Positions 37,088-45,140 of a DNA stretch of 64,000 nt are shown here, in pieces (position 1 is the stretch's first letter; each line of letters begins with the position of its first letter). This DNA comes from Fibrobacterota bacterium (GTDB lineage Bacteria; Fibrobacterota; Chitinivibrionia; Chitinivibrionales; Chitinispirillaceae), in assembly GCA_023459055.1 (NCBI GenBank), contig JAEWVR010000041.1, positions 1 to 64,000 of the forward strand, given 5' to 3'. The position numbers and the translations under genes were made by a program. Under the pieces are notes generated by a model. It was not told the DNA's origin. It did no database searches and saw only the letters and a program-made list of their open reading frames with translations.

Positions 37088-37646
37088 TTTATTACTCCGG
37101 CAATTAACTATTTCTCATATTTATTAAAATCTGGTATGGTGTGAGCCCTATTTAGTTGCCGGAATAATAGTACAGAAGGAACATTACTGTTTCTTGTTAC
37201 TATTATTTTCAATTCTTTTAATAAACCATGCAAAACTAAATTAATATATCTGTAAAATTTCAGGATTGTTCAAAATCCCCGGGTCATTGAATGCAAGGAC
37301 TTTATTTATCGCACCACTATACTAAGCGTAATGTCAGAAAAGTTATTACCTGGAAGTAGCTTTAAAAGCATAATTAATTTACAAGAGACAATCGAAAAAT
37401 CGAACCGCATATAATCCAAATTCAAAGCCATTTCGATGGCGGTAACGAGATGTAAAAGATACTCAACTTCGATATACTATCGTCACTTTTCGCAATTAAG
37501 CACTCTTATTGATTACATAACATGATTGATCTGCTATAAAAGTTCACCACGTCAATTGATTTTTATTGACTTGAAACAAAATCAATTCTAAAATTGAATT
37601 CAATGTTGTGGTTAATAATTTTTCACTCTTAAAAAAAGGTGCGTTT
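37088..37646. other. Long intergenic region before the porin gene
   Basis: 559 bp without a gene. It holds TCCGGCAA/TTGCCGGA inverted repeats (37096 and 37156), which could close a small terminator-like structure after the zinc-ribbon gene, and the porin promoter described separately. The middle part shows nothing I can name. Confidence 0.4.
37554..37594 (+). promoter_or_regulatory. Porin promoter inside an inverted repeat
   Basis: TTGACT (37566-37571), 17-bp spacer, TAAAAT (37589-37594) form a near-consensus sigma-70 promoter. A perfect 10-bp inverted repeat AATTGATTTT (37554-37563 and 37578-37587) flanks the -35, a likely operator. Confidence 0.6.
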
Positions 37647-38915
37647 ATGAAGCATTTAATAATGCGCTATGCTGGTTTCGTGTTTGGGCTACTGTTGTTT
37701 TCATCTGGGAATATATGTGCGGAAGGGGTGGATATTTTTGGGTACGCTCAAATAACACTTACAGGTAACAAAGATCTTGCTGATGAATCCGTTTCACCAA
37801 AAACAACCTTTTCAGTTCAGGAGTTCGATCTTTTTTTTCAGAAAACGTTATCGCCAAAAATCACAATGCTTGCTGATATACAGTTTAATGGAAATTATAG
37901 TACATCGAAATCATGGGGAAGCATGGCGCTGGATGAATTATGGATTAAGTTCAGCCCATATCGTCAATTAAATATTAAAGTCGGAAAATTATTACCGACA
38001 TTTAACAGCTTTAATGAAATTAAAACCAAATTCCCATTGTTCCCCTATATTGTCAGACCGATTGTCTATGAAACATCATTTCAGGAATCCCTCGCGTTAA
38101 ACAGGTGGGCACCTGAACATGCAATGCTTCAAATTTTTGGTACTCAGCCCATTAATGAGGCAAAATTCGATTACGCCATCTTTGGTGGAAACAGCGAGTT
38201 TCTTGAAACAGAGGTGAAGGGTAGTGGTACGTTGACATTACCCGGGGATGATACAACAAATTTTAAACTGTTTGGTGGACGGGTTGGTATGCGCACGAGT
38301 GGACTTAAATTTGGTGTATCAGGGACATATGACTATGCACGAAACGATGTGATAAATAAAAGTGTTGCAGATCAAAATGCTCGAATCCCATCCATTAATG
38401 AACATCTTCCATCTTTTGTCCCGAAACTCGAGATAATGCCTGAACTTGGCGATATTCCCAGAGCACGATTAGGGTTTGACCTTTCGTATACCGGACACGG
38501 ATTAACTATTGAGGGTGAATATATACTTGTAAAACAGATGCCTAGCGATAAGGAGAAGGCTAATCTTGACAAAATAGTGAAAGGAACAACGATTCCTGCG
38601 GGACAAATGAAACCATATGCAGTTCAGACTGTTGGAACCGATTTAACAAAATCATTTTGGTATGTCAATGTGATGTACGATTTTCTGGAAAAGTTCTATG
38701 CTTCAGCTGGTTTCAGTAACCAGGCAGACGCATCAGATCTATTGGTATCCAAAGATGGAGTATCAGGGTTATTGTTTTGTTTAGGATACAGGTTAACCGA
38801 TAATGTCACGATTAAAACAGAATTGACCAATATACGTAATGATATCATGTCAGATGAAGCTGCCGTTGAGCTTAATCAAATAATAGGACAAGTTGCTGTA
38901 AGCGTTTTCTTCTAA
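37647..38915 (+). CDS. Outer-membrane porin-like beta-barrel protein
   Basis: A 422-residue protein with a signal peptide (about 1-26, ending CAEG) and the alternating beta-strand pattern of porins: FGYAQITLTG, QEFDLFFQKTL, ELWIKFSPYRQLNIKVGKLLP, VGMRTSGLKFGVSGTYDYA and the terminal strand IGQVAVSVFF ending in aromatic Phe as in Bam-assembled barrels. ATG 37647 is chosen because AAAGGTG precedes it. It is followed by a small periplasmic-binding-like protein, so the pair could handle one anion or solute. Family beyond porin is not recognised. Confidence 0.82.
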   Translation: MKHLIMRYAGFVFGLLLFSSGNICAEGVDIFGYAQITLTGNKDLADESVSPKTTFSVQEFDLFFQKTLSPKITMLADIQFNGNYSTSKSWGSMALDELWIKFSPYRQLNIKVGKLLPTFNSFNEIKTKFPLFPYIVRPIVYETSFQESLALNRWAPEHAMLQIFGTQPINEAKFDYAIFGGNSEFLETEVKGSGTLTLPGDDTTNFKLFGGRVGMRTSGLKFGVSGTYDYARNDVINKSVADQNARIPSINEHLPSFVPKLEIMPELGDIPRARLGFDLSYTGHGLTIEGEYILVKQMPSDKEKANLDKIVKGTTIPAGQMKPYAVQTVGTDLTKSFWYVNVMYDFLEKFYASAGFSNQADASDLLVSKDGVSGLLFCLGYRLTDNVTIKTELTNIRNDIMSDEAAVELNQIIGQVAVSVFF

Positions 38916-38956
38916 TAACCTGTAATAAAAAATTAGAATACTTATCTGGAGGATAT

Positions 38957-39376
38957 ATGAACCTTAAAAATATGTTACTAACTGTCATATTTACACTATT
39001 GCTGGCAGCACCATCATACTCCCAAATTGCTGTCATTGCCAACAAGAATGTTGACCTTGTTTTAAATACCAATACGCAAGCTTCTGATATTTTTACTCTG
39101 GAAGTGCAGATGTCAAAAAACAATGTACCAATTGTTGTTTTTAATCTTAAAAGTGGTGAAGTGCAGGATAAGTTTTATGCTGCACTTAATAAAACATCAA
39201 CAGAACTTAAAAAAATCTGGATGAAAGCACAACTCTCGGGTCAAGGTAAAGCACCTGAATCTTTAGATAGTGAAAGTGCAATGGTTGCCAAAGTGGCATC
39301 AACGCCCGGAGCTGTTGGATATGTCAGTGAAAACAATGTAAGTGCTGATGTAAAAGTATTGTTTGTTATTAAGTAG
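38957..39376 (+). CDS. Small periplasmic protein, phosphate-binding-protein-like (PBP superfamily)
   Basis: A 139-residue secreted protein (signal about 1-22, ending SYS). The pattern IAVIANKNV, then SDIFTLEVQ, KIWMKAQLSG and VASTPGAVGYVSENNV resembles the compact PstS-like substrate-binding domains that often accompany porins or sensory proteins. It is much shorter than a full phosphate-binding protein. GGAGG precedes the ATG. It is co-transcribed with the porin and followed by a strong terminator. Confidence 0.75.
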   Translation: MNLKNMLLTVIFTLLLAAPSYSQIAVIANKNVDLVLNTNTQASDIFTLEVQMSKNNVPIVVFNLKSGEVQDKFYAALNKTSTELKKIWMKAQLSGQGKAPESLDSESAMVAKVASTPGAVGYVSENNVSADVKVLFVIK

Positions 39377-39438
39377 TCAGTTGAAACTCGTACAATTATA
39401 AACGTTACATCCGCAAATCTTAATAATAACGGGTACAC

Positions 39439-39485
39439 ATAGTTTAGCGAAACATCTTTTATATGTTCGCTAAACTATTTTTTTA
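39439..39485 (+). terminator. Rho-independent terminator of the porin operon
   Basis: A perfect 13-bp stem (ATAGTTTAGCGAA, 39439-39451 with 39466-39478), 14-nt loop and a run of seven T. Confidence 0.9.
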
Positions 39486-39679
39486 TGGCAATAGTTGGAT
39501 ATCATTAATTATAATCCCCGGGGTTTACTATTCATATACACTTTAAAATAAATTATCCACAAATGTCATATTATTTTAGGAGCAGCTTGCTGGCTAATCA
39601 TTTATTTTAGTGTATACCTCTTTTTTATGTGGCTGGTATCATAGTGAACATTAACCTGTGGATATAAGGAACATTCTTA

Positions 39680-40759
39680 ATGGAATTCACTGTTAACCTC
39701 GGATCAAAATCGTATCCAATTATCATAGACAGATCGATCGCGAATCGTATGCCTGATATACTTAAAACTGATTTTCCAAAAAGCAGATTCGCCCTTGTAA
39801 CCAATTGCACCATCGCAAAACTGTATGCGTCAATGATCAATTCCTGGAAATCATCACTAGATCTTGAAGTGCATGAGATGCCTGATGGTGAACAGTACAA
39901 GACAATTGACACATGGGAAGCGATTCTCGATTTTCTTATCCGTAATAAGTTCGAACGTTCAAGTGTACTGATCGCACTTGGTGGTGGTGTTGTTGGTGAT
40001 GTAGCCGGCTTTGCAGCATCAGCATTTCTTCGCGGTATTCCCTTTGTTCAGATTCCAACAACATTATTAGCAATGGTTGATTCAAGTGTCGGCGGGAAAA
40101 CCGCTGTTGATCATCCTTTGGGGAAAAATCTGATTGGAGCATTCTGGCAACCTAAACGAGTGTTTGTCGATACTGCATTTCTTGACACATTACCACAGAA
40201 TGAGTTTATCAGCGGGTATGCAGAGCTCTTTAAGTACGGATTTATCAGCGGACGCCCGATGTTTGATTTTGTAAAGAATAACAACAACGCAATGCTTAAA
40301 CGTGAACCTGAAGTACTGCTTCAGGGGATACTTAAAAGTGTTGAGGCTAAAGCAGCCGTTGTATCACAGGATGAATTCGAAACAAAGGGGCTTCGGGCAT
40401 TACTTAATTATGGGCACACCTTTGCGCACAGTCTTGAACGGTTCTATAATTTTTCCGGGATTCTTCATGGTGAAGCAGTCTTATGGGGAATGAAATGTGC
40501 TTATAATCTTGGTAAACGAATCGGAACGGTTGCATTATCTGATTATTCCATGTTTGAATCAGTGATGGCATCAATGCCGCTGCCCGGTTTACCTGAAAAG
40601 CCTGATCCGGAAACACTGTACAACATGATGTTTACTGACAAGAAGGTGGAATCAGGAAAGGTTCGCTTTATTGTTCCAACAACGCCGGGCGTCTCTATTG
40701 TAAAGGGTGATATTAATTCATCCGATGTCATTGCAACTCTCAAAGAAATATTTGGTTAA
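39680..40759 (+). CDS. aroB: 3-dehydroquinate synthase
   Basis: A 359-residue NAD- and zinc-dependent cyclase of the shikimate pathway. EMPDGEQYK, ALGGGVVGDVAGFAASAFLRG, PTTLLAMVDSSVGGKTAVDHPLGKN, and zinc ligands in FISGYAELFKYG, LNYGHTFAHSLE and LHGEAVLWGM are intact. It is followed after 9 bp by a TIM-barrel gene and lies downstream of aroE/aroA, giving three pathway steps in 6.5 kb. Confidence 0.95.
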   Translation: MEFTVNLGSKSYPIIIDRSIANRMPDILKTDFPKSRFALVTNCTIAKLYASMINSWKSSLDLEVHEMPDGEQYKTIDTWEAILDFLIRNKFERSSVLIALGGGVVGDVAGFAASAFLRGIPFVQIPTTLLAMVDSSVGGKTAVDHPLGKNLIGAFWQPKRVFVDTAFLDTLPQNEFISGYAELFKYGFISGRPMFDFVKNNNNAMLKREPEVLLQGILKSVEAKAAVVSQDEFETKGLRALLNYGHTFAHSLERFYNFSGILHGEAVLWGMKCAYNLGKRIGTVALSDYSMFESVMASMPLPGLPEKPDPETLYNMMFTDKKVESGKVRFIVPTTPGVSIVKGDINSSDVIATLKEIFG

Positions 40760-40768
40760 GATAGTATC

Positions 40769-41680
40769 ATGGCAACAACAACACGTATTGAATACAGCAC
40801 CATGTGTTTTTCAGGTGCTGATTATAAAGATAAAATTACGAAAGCAGCTAAATTTGTAGAGTCTAAAGGTTTCCCCTTTGGTGTACAGCTTCATAATTCA
40901 ATTGAAAAAGATCTCTTCATACAACTATTACCGTTTGTTAATGATATAGGATTTTCAATTCATTCTCCGGTTTTTGCGCAATATTTTTTAAACCTTGCAG
41001 CAAAAGATTACGCATTTACAAAACGATGCATTGACGAATGTATTCGCTATCTTCCTGAATTCAAAACTGAGCTTCTGTTCTTTCACGGCTTTTTCATGAC
41101 CGATTTACCGATTATTCAGGATATGAAAAACTATCGCCGTACAATTCGTGCCGGAGTTGGTGATACCTACTGTCTTAATAAGTCCTTTATCATGGATCCA
41201 TCATTTTTTGAAACTGATACTTTTCTCAAATATAAACAGACCTATTCAGAACATTTGACAAAACTAAAAAACGACTATGCATCCTCAGGGCTGATCGTAG
41301 CACAGGAGAATGATTTTGTCGGTATCGGCAGCGGACTTCAGCGGCCGCAGGAGATTCATGAACTCATCGATAATCTATGGTTTGACCTCGGTCACTTCTG
41401 GACTGCGTCACTGCTGCACGGGTTTGACTTTCATGAAGAAGCACTGAAACTGATTGACACAAAAAACATTGTCGGGGTACATCTCAATCATAACCTTATT
41501 AAAAAAGGCACGCCTCATGAGCAAATCAAAGATTCGCATGCCCATTTCTATTACGAAAGCGAAATGAATCTTAAACCGATCGTTCGGCGCCTTTTCGAAA
41601 AAAATGTTCCTATTGTCACCCTTGAAATCGTTGATGGCGATCTTGACGATATAAAAACATTGTTTAAATGGCTTGAGTAA
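40769..41680 (+). CDS. Xylose-isomerase-like TIM-barrel protein
   Basis: A 303-residue protein of the sugar-isomerase/AP-endonuclease-2 TIM-barrel superfamily. Metal-site candidates are Glu in LIVAQENDF, Asp in WFDLGHF, His in VHLNHN and Glu in TLEIVDGD; FSIHSPVFA and LFFHGFF are strand ends. It could be an isomerase, epimerase or dehydratase. 3-Dehydroshikimate dehydratases belong to this superfamily, and the gene directly follows aroB, so a shikimate-related role is tempting but unproven. It is co-transcribed with aroB and followed by a hairpin. Confidence 0.78.
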   Translation: MATTTRIEYSTMCFSGADYKDKITKAAKFVESKGFPFGVQLHNSIEKDLFIQLLPFVNDIGFSIHSPVFAQYFLNLAAKDYAFTKRCIDECIRYLPEFKTELLFFHGFFMTDLPIIQDMKNYRRTIRAGVGDTYCLNKSFIMDPSFFETDTFLKYKQTYSEHLTKLKNDYASSGLIVAQENDFVGIGSGLQRPQEIHELIDNLWFDLGHFWTASLLHGFDFHEEALKLIDTKNIVGVHLNHNLIKKGTPHEQIKDSHAHFYYESEMNLKPIVRRLFEKNVPIVTLEIVDGDLDDIKTLFKWLE

Positions 41681-41698
41681 GCAAGCAATGCATGAGTA

Positions 41699-41740
41699 AG
41701 TAACACGTTACAGGTAACGTGTTACTGGTTTTAAAGTTTT
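41699..41740 (+). terminator. Terminator-like hairpin after the aroB operon
   Basis: A perfect 12-bp stem AGTAACACGTTA (41699-41710 with 41715-41726), tetraloop CAGG, followed by TTTT-rich sequence. The arms resemble the dispersed GTGAC spacer repeats. Confidence 0.65.
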
Positions 41741-42057
41741 AGTTGATTATTGCTTTTCTGCTCTATAGAAATTTCCAATCTCTCAAAACAATATCCTCAT
41801 CAGGTGTCACTCATAGCATATTCCAGTTACAACTGCAAACTCAATTTATTATGGAGAATCTTTTAATCCGCTTCCCGATGCGCTATGCTCAATGACCAAT
41901 TCCTATTCATGTTGCAGGCTCTCTTTTTCACTTCTTTTTAATACTGATATTCCTGAATTGCTTTAAATAGTCTGAAAATCCGCAACTATAATGCTGAAAA
42001 TCTACGAAAATCCGCATCATTGTTGCGGATTTTTATAATTTATGTTATTTTAATGAT
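41741..42057. other. Intergenic region before the AAA ATPase gene
   Basis: 317 bp with no gene in the left part. The last 83 bp hold the overlapping hairpins described separately. Confidence 0.4.
41975..42034 (+). promoter_or_regulatory. Mutually exclusive hairpins before the AAA ATPase gene
   Basis: AAAATCCGCA occurs at 41975 and again at 42007. TGCGGATTTT (42024-42033) followed by T can pair with either: a 10-bp local terminator-like hairpin (42007-42033) or a 12-bp long-range stem with 41975-41986. The ATPase start is 24 bp further on. Confidence 0.5.
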
Positions 42058-43200
42058 ATGAAGTTTTATAAAAGGGCTATTAATCTTATAGATATCGCTT
42101 CAAATCGTTCATTTTTCCTTTTTGGTCCACGTCAGACAGGAAAAACGTCCTTGTTGCGGAAACTTTTCCCTGAATCTCCATACTATAACCTTTTATTATC
42201 TGATCAATTTGCACGTCTAAGTCAGCGACCATCACTTTTACGGGAAGAGTTACTTGCCTCATCGACGCGGACCACGGTCATCATCGATGAAGTACAGAAA
42301 TTACCGCTTTTATTGGACGAAGTACATAACCTCATTGAGGAACATGGTTTTCGGTTTATTCTAACCGGTTCCAGTTCCCGAAAACTAAAACGTGGTAGTG
42401 CTAATCTCCTTGGGGGTCGTGCCTGGTTCAAGCAACTTTATCCTCTTGTGACATCTGAAATTGATTCTTTTGATCTTGTCAAAGCTATTAATTTTGGCAC
42501 GTTACCATCAATCTATACCTCTGAGTATCCGGATGAAGACCTTGCGGCTTATTGCGGTTTATATCTTTCGGAAGAAATTCAGGCTGAAGGTGCTGTACGT
42601 AAAATTGACAACTTTGCACGATTTCTCCAATCTGCTGCTTTGGTAAATACAGAGCTGCTTAATTTTGAATCGGTCGCTCGTGATGCTCAGGTCCCTGCTC
42701 GTACAATACGTGAGTACTTTGCTATTCTTGAGGATACCCTGATTGGTACAATGTTACAACCATACAGCAAACAACAGCAGCGAAAAGCCTTTTCTACATC
42801 AAAGTTCTATATGTTTGATATCGGTGTATGTAATCACCTTGCAGGAAGGAAATCGATAGCTCCTCATACTGAATTGTTCGGCAAGAGTTTTGAGCAGTTT
42901 ATTTTCTGTGAACTGAATGCATACCTGCACTATGCAAATGATAGAAGACCACTTACATTCTACCGTGATTATGATGGTAACGAGGTTGATTTTATTATTG
43001 GTGATGATGTTGCAATTGAAGTAAAATCAACAGCAATGGTAACCGACAAACATGTTAAAGCGTTGCTAAAATTTACAAGTGAAACGCTCATGAAACATGC
43101 AATTGTAGTCTCGCTCGATGAGAAGCCACGAAAAATGAGTAATATTGACGTGCTGCCATGGACAGAATTCCTTTTTCGGTTGTGGGGTGGAGCATACTAA
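42058..43200 (+). CDS. AAA-family ATPase with DUF4143 domain
   Basis: A 380-residue ATPase of the AAA_14/DUF4143 class, widespread accessory proteins of unknown role. Walker A GPRQTGKTS is at 23-31, Walker B VIIDEVQKL near 75-83, sensor LTGSSSRKLKR near 100, and the C-terminal DUF4143 part has a restriction-endonuclease-like DYDGNEVDFII...IEVKSTAMV (D, E-x-K), hinting at a nuclease fold. No partner gene is obvious. The start ATG lies close behind an attenuator-like hairpin. Such genes are often mobile or strain-specific. Confidence 0.88.
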   Translation: MKFYKRAINLIDIASNRSFFLFGPRQTGKTSLLRKLFPESPYYNLLLSDQFARLSQRPSLLREELLASSTRTTVIIDEVQKLPLLLDEVHNLIEEHGFRFILTGSSSRKLKRGSANLLGGRAWFKQLYPLVTSEIDSFDLVKAINFGTLPSIYTSEYPDEDLAAYCGLYLSEEIQAEGAVRKIDNFARFLQSAALVNTELLNFESVARDAQVPARTIREYFAILEDTLIGTMLQPYSKQQQRKAFSTSKFYMFDIGVCNHLAGRKSIAPHTELFGKSFEQFIFCELNAYLHYANDRRPLTFYRDYDGNEVDFIIGDDVAIEVKSTAMVTDKHVKALLKFTSETLMKHAIVVSLDEKPRKMSNIDVLPWTEFLFRLWGGAY

Positions 43201-43342
43201 ATCGGTATGCTAATTTCAAAGGATTAATCTTTTTTTCAGTACTATAAATTTCAACTCCACCCCTTGAAATGCCACTGCTGATTATATAATTTTTATTAAG
43301 TTTACTTTTGGTATGGTAAACGTCATTTCAAGGGGGCTAACT

Positions 43343-44134
43343 ATGCTTACAACAAAACGTTATGAATATCTTAATATTGACAAAATCAACATTCATCCAA
43401 CGATCGGCAATCATCGTCAGCTGACACAATCAAAAATAACACATCTGGAGAAAGACATTTTACGTAACGGACTGCTGGAGCCGCTTGTCGTGTGGGAACG
43501 TCAGGTAGGAGAATACTACCTTGTTGGAGGATTTCACCGCATGGAGGCAATCAAGGCAATCCGTAGACAAAACCCGGGGTATTTTGACCGCATTGATGTT
43601 CGTATTGTTGCGGGTGATCCGGATGAGATCAGAGCGCTTAATTTAAAACTTAATGCAGACAGGGTTGATACAAAGATCACCGATTATTTCGAAACAGTTG
43701 TTTATTTAAACAATGTCAACTGGCCAACCGATCGTATTGCAGAATTTCTTGACAAGAGCAGTGGCTGGATTGACGAGATCTTAAAATTTGCGCCAATGAT
43801 CAACCGACAGCTTCGCGAAAAACTTGAAAGTGGTGAGATCTCATGGAATAGGGCCAAAGAGATAATCCAGAAAACCATGAAAGCTCCTGCGGGAAGTGAA
43901 AAAATTGTTCTTGACGAAGAGATTGCAAAGGGTCAGCAGAAAGCACTAAAATTGGTAACTTATAAAACTGTAATCAATCATTTTTCTAAAATCAAGACAC
44001 AGTATCCTGAAAAAGTTTACACTCTTAATATTAATGATCTGTACTCATTTACAAAAGTCCTTAAGGGTAAGGAGTATGATGCTCACGATATCGGGAGAGT
44101 GAAGAATCATTTTCCGGAGCTTATTAATAATTAA
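43343..44134 (+). CDS. ParB/Spo0J N-terminal-fold protein
   Basis: A 263-residue protein. Residues ~5-95 carry a ParB N-domain: INIHPTIGNHRQL, LEKDILRNGLLEPLVVWERQ, YYLVGGFHRMEAIK (GGFHR, the CTP/ATP-binding GxxRxxA-like site). The rest is helical with a helix-turn-helix-like LDKSSGWIDEILKF. No ParA partner is present, so it is not a classical chromosome-partition gene and may be an orphan regulator or ParB-like nuclease. AAGGGGG precedes ATG 43343. Confidence 0.8.
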   Translation: MLTTKRYEYLNIDKINIHPTIGNHRQLTQSKITHLEKDILRNGLLEPLVVWERQVGEYYLVGGFHRMEAIKAIRRQNPGYFDRIDVRIVAGDPDEIRALNLKLNADRVDTKITDYFETVVYLNNVNWPTDRIAEFLDKSSGWIDEILKFAPMINRQLREKLESGEISWNRAKEIIQKTMKAPAGSEKIVLDEEIAKGQQKALKLVTYKTVINHFSKIKTQYPEKVYTLNINDLYSFTKVLKGKEYDAHDIGRVKNHFPELINN

Positions 44135-44180
44135 GCGTTTTTGTTTCTGTAAAGACGAGTATCACACCAGTGTTGTTAAA

Positions 44181-44213
44181 CGCCCCCTAAATCCCCTGCA
44201 GGGGGACTTTGAA
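44181..44213. repeat. CCCCCTAAATCCCC...GGGGGA hairpin word
   Basis: A C-rich word followed by TGCA and a G-run forms a TCCCC/GGGGA hairpin. Similar CCCCTAAATCCCC words recur in intergenic DNA of many unrelated genomes (from general recall). Only one copy is in this window. Confidence 0.35.
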
Positions 44214-44384
44214 TATTGTGATTACTACAATTTAATAATGTTAAGAAAACAATTACACAGGATAGTAAAAGCAAACTGAGATTTTTACACATTAAATTCA
44301 ATCTTTTTCAAACGGCAGGTAAAATTTAAAATCTATCCTAATTACTATTATAACTTTATCTTTTTTTCTGTGAAAAAATTCCAT

Positions 44385-45140
44385 TCATCTTCGCCTATAC
44401 AGTAGCCCGGTGCCTATCTCACCTGATTCAGAATCAAAACGTGCACTCTGTAAAGACAACCGTTTATCACTCATATCGAAATCCTCTACTATTTTAACCT
44501 TATTTTTCACATCTCTAGTATACTCTGATTTGTCAAATGTGACACACGGCGAAAGAATATGGACAAAAGAGAATCCCTTATGTAACATAGCATCAGCAAT
44601 TATTCTGGAACACAATTCATTCTGATAAGCACTCACTCTCGCAACATACGATGCACCACAATTGATTGCGAATTCTACCACATTTAATGTATCTTCCGTT
44701 TTTCCCTGAGGAGTCATTGTTCCCCGGTGTCCCTGCTCGGATGTCGGAGATGACTGATTTTTTGTCATGGCATACATTCTGTTGTCAAGACATAAAACCG
44801 TTATGTCAAAATCCTTCTGGGCTGCATGAACAAAATGTCCCATCCCAATCGAAAACAGATCTCCATCACCGGCAGTAACAAGTACATTTGCATTATTATT
44901 TGCAAGCTTTGCACCTATAGCCACAGGTATTGCCCGTCCGTGAAGTGAGTGTATTCCATAGGTATTGATAAAAAAGGGCAGTCGTGATGAACATCCAATG
45001 CCCGAAACAATAATCGTTTCAGATGGAATAGCATTTGACAACTCAAGAGCTTCAACAATCGCTCCGGAAACCTGACGATAAGAGCATGCATTACACCAGG
45101 TAACGGGTGCATCGGTAACCATATCGTCTTTATTCGTCAT
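44385..45140 (-). CDS. korB: 2-oxoacid:ferredoxin oxidoreductase beta subunit (TPP-binding)
   Basis: A 251-residue thiamine-diphosphate subunit that decarboxylates 2-oxoacids (2-oxoglutarate type most likely) and passes electrons to ferredoxin. The TPP/Mg motif GDGDLFSIG...LDNRMYAMT is intact. Candidate [4Fe-4S] ligands Cys16, Cys19, Cys50 (GIGCS) and Cys209 (SPCVTF) are conserved, although the usual CPGCG is CNACS. It overlaps the alpha subunit gene by 11 bp. Confidence 0.9.
   Translation of the reverse strand: MTNKDDMVTDAPVTWCNACSYRQVSGAIVEALELSNAIPSETIIVSGIGCSSRLPFFINTYGIHSLHGRAIPVAIGAKLANNNANVLVTAGDGDLFSIGMGHFVHAAQKDFDITVLCLDNRMYAMTKNQSSPTSEQGHRGTMTPQGKTEDTLNVVEFAINCGASYVARVSAYQNELCSRIIADAMLHKGFSFVHILSPCVTFDKSEYTRDVKNKVKIVEDFDMSDKRLSLQSARFDSESGEIGTGLLYRRR

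Noticed and set aside
43343..44134. Chromosome-partitioning ParB
   Set aside because: No parA neighbour, no parS-like palindromes seen, and the protein is shorter and divergent outside the N-terminal fold.
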